This document shows, one piece after another, positions 35,432-44,236 of a stretch of 64,000 bases of DNA. Each line of letters starts with the position of its first letter. Within the stretch, counting starts at the first letter, position 1. A program made the translations under genes and the position numbers. The notes under the pieces were generated by a model. It had not been told where the DNA came from and searched no databases. It saw only the letters and a program-made list of their open reading frames with translations. Source of the stretch: Hirschia sp. (GTDB lineage Bacteria > Pseudomonadota > Alphaproteobacteria > Caulobacterales > Hyphomonadaceae); assembly GCA_002709235.1 (NCBI GenBank), contig PAQI01000011.1, positions 102,656-166,655 on the forward strand, given 5' to 3'.

Positions 35432-36999
35432 ATGACCACCTGTCTGACATTCGACCATATCAGCGCCGCAACACCTGACGGGCGCACACTTTTTTCTGAC
35501 CTGACAACCACCATCAATACCGAGGCCGTCGGGCTGGTCGGGCGCAATGGCTGTGGCAAGTCCACCCTGTTGGCGATTGCCGCCGGGAGCCTGTCGCCCC
35601 TGACCGGCACAATCACCCGATCCGGGCGGCTGGCCGTGCTAGAGCAGGTCGCAACCGACACCGGCACCATCGCCAATGCCCTCGGCGTGTCCGATGCCCT
35701 TGCCTGCCTGGCGCGCATGGAGAACGGCGAAGGCTCGCTGGATGATGCGGCCTCAGCGGACTGGCTCCTGCCCTCACGGCTGGACGCCGCACTGGCAGAT
35801 TTCGGCCTCACCAACCTGCCCATGGACAGCCCTGTTGACCGTCTGAGCGGCGGAGAACGCACACGCCTGTCGCTTGTGCGGCTGATGCTGACCGAACCGG
35901 ATATCATCCTGCTGGATGAGCCTACCAATAATCTCGACCATATAGGACGCCAGGTCATCAGTGATCTGATTGCCCGCTTTGACGGGGCAGTGCTGGTGGC
36001 CAGCCATGACCGTGAGCTGCTCGATCGCATGGACCGGATCATCCATCTGGCCCCCACTGGCATCACCCATTTTACCGGCACCTGGTCACAATTCGAAGTC
36101 GCCCAGGACGAGCATCGCGCTCGCCTGGAAGCCGAACGCGACCGCGCCAGCCAGGCCCTGTCCCGTCAGAAACAGGATATCCAGCGCCATGCCCAGAAAA
36201 AGGCCCAGCGTGACCGGCAAGGCCGCGCCCGCCGCGCCAGAAATGCCGACCCGAAAATGCTGCTCGATGCCCGGAAAAACCGTGCAGAACAGACCTCAGC
36301 GCGCGATTCAAGGCTGGCGGACCGTCAGATGAAAGCCGTTGAATCCACCCTGCAATCGGCAAATGAACAGATAGAGATCATCACCCCGCTGACCATCGAC
36401 ATGCCCCAATGCCAGCTTCCGGCCTCACGCACCGTGCTGCGCGTCATCGAACTGGAACACCGTTTTGGCGACCGCAAGCTGTTTGGTCCCCTGTCATTTG
36501 CGATCGAAGGCCCCCAGCGCTGGGCGATCAGCGGTGCCAATGGGTCTGGCAAATCCACATTGCTCAAGCTGATCACCGAAGAAATCGCCATCCAGAGAGG
36601 CTGGCCCCGCCCTTTGCCGTGCTCGACCAGTTTGCCAGCTGCCTGGATCCCCAGCAGGATCTTGTCACAAACATGCGCCGCGCCCATCCGGACTTTACCG
36701 AAAACGACGCCCGCGCCGCCCTTGCCCGCTTTGCCTTTCGCAACAAGGACGGATTGAAACGTCCTTCGGAACTAAGCGGCGGCGAACGCATGCGGGCCGG
36801 GTTGGCTTTAGCCGTCAGTGGCCCGGTCACGCCGCAATTGCTGATCCTGGATGAACCGACCAATCATCTCGACATTCCCAGCCTTGCTACGCTGGAGGCA
36901 GCACTGCGCGATTATGACGGGGCGCTGCTGATCGTCAGCCATGATCGGCGCTTTCTTCAGGCCGTCGGCATCACGCACAGCATTGATCTTGGACAATAG
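35432..36999 (+). pseudogene. ABC-F ATPase broken by a -1 frame change
   Basis: The first frame (35432-36757) carries Walker A GRNGCGKST, signature LSGGERTRLSL, Walker B LLDEPTNNLD, a charged linker (about 235-320) and the second Walker A GANGSGKST. Homology then jumps to the -1 frame, which holds AVLDQFASCLDPQQD, signature LSGGERMRAGL, Walker B ILDEPTNHLD and the switch His (VSHDRRF) to the stop at 36999. Joined, it would be about 522 residues, normal for a Uup/YheS-type translation factor. The break lies between 36590 and 36616. It may be a one-base deletion, a sequencing error, or frameshifting at the heptamer described separately. Read straight, the product loses most of the second ATPase domain. 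Confidence 0.85.
36610..36616 (+). other. Slippery-type heptamer C CCT TTG at the ABC-F frame break
   Basis: In the upstream frame the codons read CGC CCT TTG, giving X XXY YYZ with X = C, Y = T, Z = G. A -1 slip here continues as GCC GTG CTC GAC CAG, exactly the homologous AVLDQ of the other frame. I do not see a clear stem-loop right after it or an upstream ribosome-like stimulator, so its use is unproven. Confidence 0.35.
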
Positions 37000-37043
37000 C
37001 CCCTGAGCACGGGGCATTTCTGCTTCCGCCCAGGTTCAGATAG

Positions 37044-37080
37044 AAAAAGGCCGGCTGGAACATGTCCAACCGGCCTTTTT
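37044..37080. terminator. Bidirectional Rho-independent terminator
   Basis: AAAAAGGCCGG ... CCGGCCTTTTT with an interrupted inner TGGA/TCCA extension. A-tract on one side and T-tract on the other make it work on both strands, for the ABC-F gene and for the TonB-TPR operon that converges on it. Confidence 0.93.
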
Positions 37081-37107
37081 CGATTTCATCTTGATGCCCA
37101 AGAGCGA

Positions 37108-38544
37108 CTATTCGGTCTCTCCTTCAGCCCCAACATCTTCAGCTGTCAGTTCACCACCATCCGCATTGCGAAGGCCCAGCCTGATTTCCAGCGCCTTGAT
37201 GTCTTCATCAACCGAGGCACATTCAGGACCTGGCTCTCCACCAAGAACTTCTGTCTGGCTACAGATTTTCTTGACGTTGCGCTTCTCATCCAGCTCGACG
37301 CGGATGTCGAAAGTACGCAGCGCTTCTGCGGTTTTCTCTTCGGATTCCATGAAGTCCAGCCAGGCACGTCCACCGCGGTCGCCAGCTTTGTTGGCATTGC
37401 TGAAGGCCGTTCTCGCCTGATCGCGATTGCCACGCTCATGGTGCATCTGGCCAATCAGGATCCAGGCATAACCCGGCTCCTTCATGCCGCCGCGTTCCAT
37501 TCCGGTGCGCAGTGCTTTTTCCGCTTCGTCATATTTCTTGAGCTCGAAATATGAACGACCCAGACGCTCATATGCGCGCCCGGAATTGGTTTTCTGGGCG
37601 TATTTCTGGATCACAGGGATGGCGCGGTCATATTCACGTGCAACCTGGTAGAGGTTCGCCAGCGTGTCGAGCTTTTCAGACGTTGCCTCGATACGGCCCG
37701 CATTCATTTCCTTTTCCAGCACCTTGGCGGCTTCATAAGGGGCGTTGAACTGGTTGTAGAAGTTCACGATCCGCATGATTTCGCTTTCGGTCGTCAGGAA
37801 CCCGGCGAGATACATCGCCTTGGTTACTTCAAACGCCTTGCGGTCTTCCTTGCCGTCATAATAAAGGCCGGCCATGACTTCCCAATAGCGCTTTTCAGAC
37901 GCAAAGCGCGGGATAACCTTGTCTGCCAGGAATGATGCAAGCTTCGCTTTCTGGCCCAGCTCATTGTAGAGATAGACAGCAAAGTCGATGGTCTGCTTGT
38001 CCAGTTCGGCACCGCTGTTCAGCATCCGCTCAAGAAACGAAAGTGCCTTCGGGTTGTCGCCCATCTGGTTGTAAAGCACAGCCAGCTGCATCAGCTGCTG
38101 ATTGTTTGGCTTTCCGCCCTTGGCAAGCCAGGTTTCAAGATATTTGGCTGCCTTGGCCTTGTCATCCAGCTGGAGGTAGAGCTGGGAGATATCATAATAG
38201 GTCTTGACCGCATCAGCGCCCGTGATGCCACCTGTATTGATGGCTTCCTCTAGGTCGCGTGCAGCACCGGCATAATCACCCGCCTGTACGTTGATCGCAG
38301 CCGACAGCCGGATCATCGCAGCACGTTCGTAACAGTTCAGTTCAGAATTACGAAGTTGACTGATCTTCTGCTTCGCTGACGCAAAATCTTCCGCAACATA
38401 GGCGTTCTCGGCATCGAGATAGGCCTGTCCGGTCTTGGCGCTAAATTGGGTTTCTTCACATACGGCCTGCGCCATCGCGCTGGGCGTAGCGAAAAAGGCT
38501 GCGGCTGCACAAGCCGCAATCGCCGAAACTATTCGCAAACGCAT
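37108..38544 (-). CDS. Periplasmic TPR protein of the TonB operon
   Basis: 478 residues: signal peptide (cleavage after SAMA, about residue 25), then TPR-like helical repeats from about 35 to 400 (for example AYLDAENAYVAEDFASAKQKI; GRAYERLGRSYFELKKYDEAEKAL), and a Cys-containing tail rich in Glu. In TtpC-type TonB systems the last gene usually encodes such a TPR protein, thought to help the system reach the outer membrane. It is the seventh gene of the unit, separated from tonB by 303 bp that hold a hairpin, so it may be made at a different level. Confidence 0.85.
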   Translation of the reverse strand: MRLRIVSAIAACAAAAFFATPSAMAQAVCEETQFSAKTGQAYLDAENAYVAEDFASAKQKISQLRNSELNCYERAAMIRLSAAINVQAGDYAGAARDLEEAINTGGITGADAVKTYYDISQLYLQLDDKAKAAKYLETWLAKGGKPNNQQLMQLAVLYNQMGDNPKALSFLERMLNSGAELDKQTIDFAVYLYNELGQKAKLASFLADKVIPRFASEKRYWEVMAGLYYDGKEDRKAFEVTKAMYLAGFLTTESEIMRIVNFYNQFNAPYEAAKVLEKEMNAGRIEATSEKLDTLANLYQVAREYDRAIPVIQKYAQKTNSGRAYERLGRSYFELKKYDEAEKALRTGMERGGMKEPGYAWILIGQMHHERGNRDQARTAFSNANKAGDRGGRAWLDFMESEEKTAEALRTFDIRVELDEKRNVKKICSQTEVLGGEPGPECASVDEDIKALEIRLGLRNADGGELTAEDVGAEGETE

Positions 38545-38847
38545 CGGTCTCCTCCAAACGATGTCAGGCGGGTCAGAACCCGCAATTCAGGTGTTCAATC
38601 ACCGAACCCATGCCGCGCCTGCGTGTCACCAGGTTTGACTGGAAACTCCGCTTTCGTGACCCGGAATAATCCGCAGCACTACAAACACCACAGACCGGAA
38701 CGATGAACTTGTTTCGCACTTCACCCGCTTCGAACCTCGAGCCGGAGGAAGTTGAAGGTGATACCAGATACCAATATTCCCGGTATCACCTTCTTGTTCT
38801 GCACCTTCCCCGCTACGCCCATGCAGCGGAGAAGTTATGGTTGAGCC
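38545..38847 (-). other. Leader between tonB and the TPR gene
   Basis: 303 bp without a convincing gene. It contains a strong hairpin at 38754-38793, and otherwise nothing I can name; a short + strand frame across it has no ribosome site. It may hold an internal promoter for the TPR gene. Confidence 0.4.
38754..38793 (-). promoter_or_regulatory. Intra-operon hairpin, 12-bp perfect arms
   Basis: GAAGGTGATACC (38754-38765) and GGTATCACCTTC (38782-38793) pair over 12 bases with a 16-base loop. In the operon's (minus) direction no T tract follows, so it is more likely an RNA processing or stability element than a terminator; on the + strand TTGTTCT follows. Confidence 0.6.
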
Positions 38848-39513
38848 CTAGTCTTCGAGGTTCAACTCGAAGGGGTAGACAACTCCGCGACGTTCGGCCG
38901 GCTTGCCCTTGACGATCTTCGGTGCAAATTCCGCAGCCGAAACAGCCTGTTCTGCAGCCCGCTCATAGCCGGACACGTTACAGGTCGCGTGGACATTATA
39001 AGGCTTGCCGCGAACATCCACATCGAGGCTCACTTCACAGGCAGCACTTTTGCCGATCCGCTGAATTGCGCGAATGAGCGGTCCCTGATTTGGAGGCCTG
39101 ATGGGCTGAGCGTCGCGGTCGTTCACCACAACCGCACCAAGGTCGATATTGCTGACACGGTCAAACTCGATCTTTGCCGGTGCAGCACCCGATATGGATG
39201 GCGTCGGAAGGTCGACATTCGATTTTGTGGCAGACATTTTCGGCGGTGGCGGCGGCTTATTGGCCTTGTCCATCTTCTTTACTTCCTTGCGGTTCGTACG
39301 GACAGTTTCAACTTCTGCCTTTTCCGCAAAGATGTTCCGAAGGTTCCGGTTGTCGGCTTTCACACACTCTTTCGTGCGCGAATCAAACAGGGAGCCAGGA
39401 GGACAGACCTGATCAACACGGATCAGTCGTTCCATCAGGAGAAACAGGGCCACTGCAATGATTGCAGCGATCGGGATACCGATGGCAATACGAATGAGAG
39501 GGTTTGCAAACAT
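38848..39513 (-). CDS. tonB: TonB-type energy transducer
   Basis: 221 residues: short cytoplasmic start, one TM helix (about 8-28), two Cys at 37 and 50 (a likely periplasmic disulfide), a linker with basic residues and a short PPPPPK tract, and a C-terminal TonB domain (about 140-219: SAACEVSLDVDVRGKPYNVHA, then VVYPFELNLED). The Pro region is much shorter than in E. coli TonB, as in TonB2-type proteins that rely on a TPR or TtpC partner. It passes proton-motive energy to outer-membrane receptors. Confidence 0.88.
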   Translation of the reverse strand: MFANPLIRIAIGIPIAAIIAVALFLLMERLIRVDQVCPPGSLFDSRTKECVKADNRNLRNIFAEKAEVETVRTNRKEVKKMDKANKPPPPPKMSATKSNVDLPTPSISGAAPAKIEFDRVSNIDLGAVVVNDRDAQPIRPPNQGPLIRAIQRIGKSAACEVSLDVDVRGKPYNVHATCNVSGYERAAEQAVSAAEFAPKIVKGKPAERRGVVYPFELNLED

Positions 39514-39524
39514 GTCGTTTCCTC

Positions 39525-39929
39525 CTAATCCAACGGTGCTGTCGACAGGTCGATCTTGCGAATGCCTGCACCGACCATTGTATCCTGCAATTCCTTCAGG
39601 ACACCGTAGGTACTGCCTTCATCGACTTGTATCATGGCTTCACCGCCCGGATTGTCTTCGATCATGTCCTGCATGATGGCGTAGACTTCCCGCATTTTCA
39701 CTTTGCGGCGGTCAACCCAGATTTCGTCATTCTCATCAAGCGCCACAATGATTGACGATTTGATGGGCTTTCCGATTTCAGCAGTGATCTTGTCGACCTC
39801 TGTACCGGGCGTCTTTACGAATGTGGCAGTCACAATGAAGAAAATCAAGAGAATGAAGACGACGTCGAGCATCGGCGTCAGGTTCACATCTGTCTGATCT
39901 TCAGGTTCCAAGCGACGATTTCTAGCCAT
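39525..39929 (-). CDS. exbD: ExbD-type biopolymer transport protein (second)
   Basis: 134 residues. One TM helix with the essential Asp in NLTPMLDVVFILLIFFIV, then a periplasmic domain. The helix Asp carries protons in ExbB-ExbD motors. Eleven bases upstream of tonB and 18 bases after the first exbD. Confidence 0.94.
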   Translation of the reverse strand: MARNRRLEPEDQTDVNLTPMLDVVFILLIFFIVTATFVKTPGTEVDKITAEIGKPIKSSIIVALDENDEIWVDRRKVKMREVYAIMQDMIEDNPGGEAMIQVDEGSTYGVLKELQDTMVGAGIRKIDLSTAPLD

Positions 39930-39947
39930 TTGTCTGGTCCTTTCTCG

Positions 39948-40349
39948 TCACTGCGCTTCCAGAACGTTGACATTTTCGATGCTGGCTCGCTTGGCCTGGT
40001 CGAATACTTCAACAACATATCTGTTCTGCGCGTCACCATCCGCGAGGATCACCACGGAGATTTCCGGGTTCTCCGCCTTGCGGCGCTCAATATTCGCCCT
40101 CACCGATTTGATATCCACCGGACGCCCATCCACACTGATGGCATTGCTTTCATCAATGTAGATATTGACTGCAGGCACCGGTTTGGGGGGCGGGCCGTCA
40201 TTTTGCGGCGGCGGGGTCAGGTCGAAACCGACCTCGCTGAGGAATGTCGACGTAACAATGAAGAAGATCAACAGGATGAAAACAACATCCAGCATCGGCG
40301 TCATGTCGACTTCGGCTTCATCAGAAGCCCTGTTGCGGCGTTTACGCAC
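39948..40349 (-). CDS. exbD: ExbD-type biopolymer transport protein (first), GTG start
   Basis: 133 residues from the GTG at 40349: GGAG eight bases upstream, and the start overlaps the exbB stop by eight bases, so translation is coupled. The frame extends further upstream but that part lies inside exbB and is not ExbD-like. The proton-path Asp is in DMTPMLDVVFILLIFFIV. The periplasmic part starts with a Pro-rich stretch (TPPPQNDGPPPKPVP) absent from the second ExbD, so the two copies are not redundant in form. Confidence 0.92.
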   Translation of the reverse strand: MRKRRNRASDEAEVDMTPMLDVVFILLIFFIVTSTFLSEVGFDLTPPPQNDGPPPKPVPAVNIYIDESNAISVDGRPVDIKSVRANIERRKAENPEISVVILADGDAQNRYVVEVFDQAKRASIENVNVLEAQ

Positions 40350-40863
40350 GGCTGGTCTCCATCTTGTCTTCGACCTTGGCCACTTCGCGTCGGACCTTGC
40401 GGTCCAGGTCCATTGTAGCCAATAGGCCCGACAGCGACACAACCATGCCCGCCATTGTCGGGATCGTCGCACGCGACACACCTGCCGACATGGCCTTGGC
40501 GTCGGATGATCCGGTGATCGCCATGAGGTCGAACACCCACACCATGCCTGTCACCGTTCCCAGCAGGCCGAGCAATGGCGCAAGCGCCACGACCGCCCTC
40601 AGGATGGCAACATTCTGCTGTGCCTTCTGACGCACTTCCGAAACCAGCTTCTCCTTGACCCAATGGGCGTAGGTGGACGAGTGGTCCGTGCGTTGATTCC
40701 ACTTGTCGAGCGCCTCACGGGCAATCTCGCTGTGGGAGAGACGGAAGTAGAAAAACCGCTCAATAATCAACGCCCACATGACAAAGGCCGCCGCCATGAT
40801 CACGAACAGAACCGGGCCGCCTCTGTCCAAGAAGCCGTTCAGGCTGTCTGGAAAGAATGGCAT
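40342..40863 (-). CDS. exbB: ExbB/TolQ-type proton channel (small)
   Basis: 173 residues, three TM helices, ExbB family: FVMWALIIERFFYFR in helix one, ALAPLLGLLGTVTGMVWVFD in helix two and a third helix with MAGMVVSLSGLLATMDL. It forms the inner-membrane motor with ExbD. It lies 41 bp after the large ExbB-type gene. Confidence 0.93.
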   Translation of the reverse strand: MPFFPDSLNGFLDRGGPVLFVIMAAAFVMWALIIERFFYFRLSHSEIAREALDKWNQRTDHSSTYAHWVKEKLVSEVRQKAQQNVAILRAVVALAPLLGLLGTVTGMVWVFDLMAITGSSDAKAMSAGVSRATIPTMAGMVVSLSGLLATMDLDRKVRREVAKVEDKMETSRA

Positions 40864-40904
40864 TTGAGCTCTCCCTTCAAAAATGAAGGGGCGAACCCGG
40901 GCGA

Positions 40905-42269
40905 TTAAGCCCGAGCACCGCCCTGCTTCTCCGCACGTTCTGCGACCATGCCTGCAGATTGTTCTTCAAGAACCTGCTGAACACTCTTGGCCTGCGATGC
41001 CACAATGGCGTGGATCAGGATCAACGGAATTGCCGCTGTCAGACCTTCAACCGTGGTCACAAGTGCCTGCGAGATACCATCGGCCATGGTTTTCGGGTCA
41101 CCGGTACCGACCAGCGTGATCTGCGTAAAGGTCTTGATCATACCGACAACCGTACCGAGAAGACCCAGAAGCGGCGCAACAGCAGCCAACACCTTGATGA
41201 TGTTGATACCACGCTCCAGTTTTGGAGTTTCGCGGAGGATGGCTTCGTCAAGGCGCAGTTCCAGCGCTTCAACATCGTCATTGCCAGCATCTTCATAGGC
41301 AGAGAACACGCGAGCAAGAGCGTTACCGGAACCAGCCTGCTTGGTTTTCGCCGTGCGTGCCACAGCCGAGCTTTCAAGGAACAGCGTAACCAGCTTGTAG
41401 ACACCGATCAGCATACCGATCGCCAGAAGCACAAGCACCACATAACCTGGCAGACCACCCTGCTGGATACGTGCGCCCAATGTCGGCATGTCAGCCATCA
41501 TGCCCAGAAGGTCACCTTGCGATGGGTCGATCGGAGCCTTGACGATTGCACCTTCACCAGCTTTCACCAGATCAGCAGCGCCGCTCATTACATCACCGCT
41601 TGGCTGCGTGCCGTACGCGATCAGCTTGCCAGCTTTCAGTTCCAGGAATTTCGGGCTGGATTCGTTGGTGAAGACCGTGAACGGGCCGATACGCATCACG
41701 TCAACAGGTTCGTTGTTGTTCTGGTTCGCCACGACAGTCGAGTAGACCTTGACCTCGGCTTGACCGACAGCTTCCTGAAGCATGGCTTTCCAGAGCAGGT
41801 CCAACTGGGCCCGGTTTGGAAGTGTACGTGCCTGGGAAATATCGGAGAGTGCCTCGGCACGGCCCTGGTATTCGGTCGAGATGATCGAACGACGCAGAAG
41901 CGGGTCGATTTCACCAGCAGCTGTACGGAACTGACCGAGCAGCTCGGAGAAGTCACCGGCTTTTTCCTGAAGTTCGGCGTTCAACTCGGACAGACGTCCT
42001 TCATTGGCTTCGAACTGTGTACGAAGCGCAGCACCGCGTGCATCAAGCTGGCGAACAGTCGCACGAGCAGCGTTCAGCTCGCCCGCTTGCTGATCACGAG
42101 CGGCCTTGAACTCGGCCAGACGACGCTCGTTTTCAGAATTGAGCTGGGTTGCGTCCTTGCGGAGGGCGGAGACGACATCATTGAGAGATTGCGCCTGCGC
42201 GCCGACGACGGAAGTTGCAAGCACAGCGGCTGCAGCAATCGCCTTGATAGAGAATTTAATGGCTTTCAT
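40905..42269 (-). CDS. exbB: Large ExbB protein with periplasmic coiled-coil domain (TtpC type)
   Basis: 454 residues: signal peptide (about 1-26), a long coiled coil (about 30-110), a periplasmic domain up to about 265, then the three helices of a MotA/TolQ/ExbB channel (about 270-295, 352-380, 400-425, with AAVAPLLGLLGTVVGMI). This extended form with a periplasmic N-terminus is the TtpC type found with TonB2 systems. The proton-channel domain and the small ExbB next door are both intact, so the complex has two kinds of ExbB. Confidence 0.9.
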   Translation of the reverse strand: MKAIKFSIKAIAAAAVLATSVVGAQAQSLNDVVSALRKDATQLNSENERRLAEFKAARDQQAGELNAARATVRQLDARGAALRTQFEANEGRLSELNAELQEKAGDFSELLGQFRTAAGEIDPLLRRSIISTEYQGRAEALSDISQARTLPNRAQLDLLWKAMLQEAVGQAEVKVYSTVVANQNNNEPVDVMRIGPFTVFTNESSPKFLELKAGKLIAYGTQPSGDVMSGAADLVKAGEGAIVKAPIDPSQGDLLGMMADMPTLGARIQQGGLPGYVVLVLLAIGMLIGVYKLVTLFLESSAVARTAKTKQAGSGNALARVFSAYEDAGNDDVEALELRLDEAILRETPKLERGINIIKVLAAVAPLLGLLGTVVGMIKTFTQITLVGTGDPKTMADGISQALVTTVEGLTAAIPLILIHAIVASQAKSVQQVLEEQSAGMVAERAEKQGGARA

Positions 42270-42293
42270 CGGTCTAACTCACCTGAGAAAATA

Positions 42294-43085
42294 TTACTGC
42301 TGAGCGGACAATTTGGAAACGGGGCCCATGATCACCGCAGGTGTTGCCACCTTGGAAGCGATACGGATACCACGCACAATGTCGTCCTTGTACTTGCCGT
42401 CGAGAACTTCCCAGGCCTTGGTCTCGCGGTTCCAGCGACCAACTTCGCTACGATCCTGCGTGACATAAACCAGAGCAATGCGGCCATAGCGGAACACATC
42501 AACAGTCTTCACTGCATCACCAATAGTGACATCATCGGTATAGGTGTCGATCGTGCGACCATATTCCATTTCACGCTGGAACGCTTCGATGATGAAGCGG
42601 TACTGCTCGGCCGGGGACACGTCACCGCGGTCGAGGATCGTGGTGAGCTGCTCATATGAGTCGGCGCGGGCATCGATGCCGGTCTCGGTCATGTCCTTGA
42701 AGGGCAGGTCCCATGCGCGGAAACTTTGCAGTGCAGCGATCATGTCCTGCATCATCGGCACCATCTGTGCCTTCATTTCCTCAACACGTCCAAGCTGCTC
42801 TTCGAGAGAAGCAAGCTCATTGGCCTGCGAAGCAACAACACGTTCCTGCTGGCGAGCGTAGAGCTCGGCGGCATCCTGCTGCTGCAGGAGGGTGCGGAAC
42901 TCACGGACCATGTCGGAACGCTGATCGTCCAGCTGGTTGATTTGTTCTTGGGTTTGCTCTGCCTTACGCGTGGCCTGCTCACTTGCAGAAATTGCGCTGG
43001 TCAACTGAGCATAAGCCGGCACTGTCGCGCCAGCCAGAAGGACCGACGCAAGGATTGCGCGCGCCGGAACGAGAATCCGTTTCAT
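42294..43085 (-). CDS. DUF3450 periplasmic coiled-coil protein
   Basis: 263 residues: signal peptide ending near AYA (about residue 26), a coiled coil (about 35-115), then a globular part with VSPAEQYRFIIEAFQREMEYGRTID and the closing VFRYGRIALVYVTQD that mark DUF3450. These proteins are nearly always the first gene of TtpC-type TonB operons. It is likely to interact with the coiled coil of the large ExbB. The operon promoter must lie in the 670 bp upstream. Confidence 0.92.
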   Translation of the reverse strand: MKRILVPARAILASVLLAGATVPAYAQLTSAISASEQATRKAEQTQEQINQLDDQRSDMVREFRTLLQQQDAAELYARQQERVVASQANELASLEEQLGRVEEMKAQMVPMMQDMIAALQSFRAWDLPFKDMTETGIDARADSYEQLTTILDRGDVSPAEQYRFIIEAFQREMEYGRTIDTYTDDVTIGDAVKTVDVFRYGRIALVYVTQDRSEVGRWNRETKAWEVLDGKYKDDIVRGIRIASKVATPAVIMGPVSKLSAQQ

Positions 43086-43758
43086 GTTTCGCCTCTCAAC
43101 TCCCCGATACGATCACCGCCAACTCATTTATGCGGTGCCGCTCGAAACTTTATCCATTGCGAATGTGTCCTGATGTCCACAATCGCCAACAAGCGTCCTT
43201 AGCGCCCCATCACACCGGCCGCAACCGGATGAGAGACGCAAATTCAGACAATCGACCTCAGTCTTTGGTGAAATTGAATTCTCAAACTATCAAACCCATT
43301 CTCACCGACACGTGACGCTTCAGAAAATTTCCGGCGCCCTTCTCTTTCGTGCGACCGTCTGAAAACGGCCTCGTCATCGCGCTCTTCTTGCCCCATTGGT
43401 AAAACCGCGACAACAGGACGCTAGCAACAGATTGTAAGATTGATCAAGTAATCTTACGCACAGTTAGTGAAATTCCTTTACCCTCATGAGAATGGAATGC
43501 AACGCCTCCATCTCAGTAGTCATGCGGGTTTTTCATATAAACCACGGTCGATTCAGGAGATCGCAAAGGGGTGGTCTGCTTCAGAATACGGTGAATTTTC
43601 ATCGTTTTCCTGAATGAAAAAAGTTTTATGAAACCTGGCTTTTGCCCGCATAGCGGCCACGAATGGTGCCGTTTACGTAAAGATCAAGCAGATTTGGCTC
43701 CGCGTACATGCGTGAGGCGCATATCCAGATAGGTGATTTCAGGGAGCTGAAGAGCCCC
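43086..43758. other. Long upstream region of the TonB operon
   Basis: 673 bp between the DUF3450 start and tRNA-Gln with no credible gene. It holds the dyad at 43434-43457; elsewhere I see AT-rich patches (43495-43640) but no motif I can assign. An iron-regulated promoter would be expected here, and I could not find a clear Fur, Irr or RirA site. Confidence 0.5.
43434..43457. promoter_or_regulatory. Dyad upstream of the TonB operon, candidate operator
   Basis: GTAAGATT and AATCTTAC are perfect eight-base arms around an eight-base spacer, with a second palindrome TTGATCAA partly inside. There is no T tract, so it looks more like a protein-binding site. It is about 350 bp from the DUF3450 start and 300 bp from tRNA-Gln. 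Confidence 0.4.
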
Positions 43759-43833
43759 TGGCTGGGGTACCAGGATTCGAACCTGGGAATGGCGATACCA
43801 AAAACCGCTGCCTTACCGCTTGGCGATACCCCA
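43759..43833 (-). tRNA. tRNA-Gln (anticodon TTG)
   Basis: 75 nt cloverleaf on the minus strand: acceptor TGGGGTA/TACCCCA, D arm TCGCCAAGCGGTAAGGCA, anticodon loop TTTTGGT, T arm CAGGTTCGAATCCTG, discriminator G and encoded CCA. Confidence 0.97.
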
Positions 43834-43953
43834 ACGAGGGAAGCGGGTTGATATCCAAACTCTGAGAGGAATGCAACAGGTGTTTTTTGATCTTTGTTCA
43901 GTGTTCTGAATCTTGCCCACAATATTCCAAGCCTCTATATGACTTCACTCATG

Positions 43954-44030
43954 CGGAGTATAGCTCAGCCTGGTAGAGCACCGTCTTCGGGAGGCGGGGG
44001 CCGGAGGTTCGAATCCTCCTACTCCGACCA
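43954..44030 (+). tRNA. tRNA-Pro (anticodon CGG)
   Basis: 77 nt cloverleaf: acceptor CGGAGTA/TACTCCG, D arm TAGCTCAGCCTGGTAGAGCA, anticodon loop TTCGGGA, T arm GGAGGTTCGAATCCTCC, discriminator A and encoded CCA. Divergent from tRNA-Gln with 120 bp between them. Confidence 0.97.
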
Positions 44031-44236
44031 GGCATCCTTACAATTCATGCTCGCCCCTGACCCAAGCGCTGCTTTTTCAGCGATCCGGCTGCCTGTTCCT
44101 GCGTCATCACTTCATAAAAAACATTGCAGCGCTTTCCTTTTACGCAAGAAGCCTTATTATTTATCGATAAACAGCACGTTTCCGGGTCGTCACCTGTTCC
44201 AATGCGCGACCTGTTCAACTCCAACAGGATTCGTCG

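Noticed and set aside
36409..36999. Separate small ABC gene starting at 36409
   Set aside because: It is only the -1 frame continuation of the ABC-F gene; it has no Walker A of its own and no ribosome site, so it is treated as part of one disrupted gene.
40959..42659. Long open frame of 566 codons on the + strand, antisense to the exbB and DUF3450 genes
   Set aside because: The opposite strand encodes two clear protein families with signal peptides; the + frame has no recognisable motif and arises from codon bias of the real genes.
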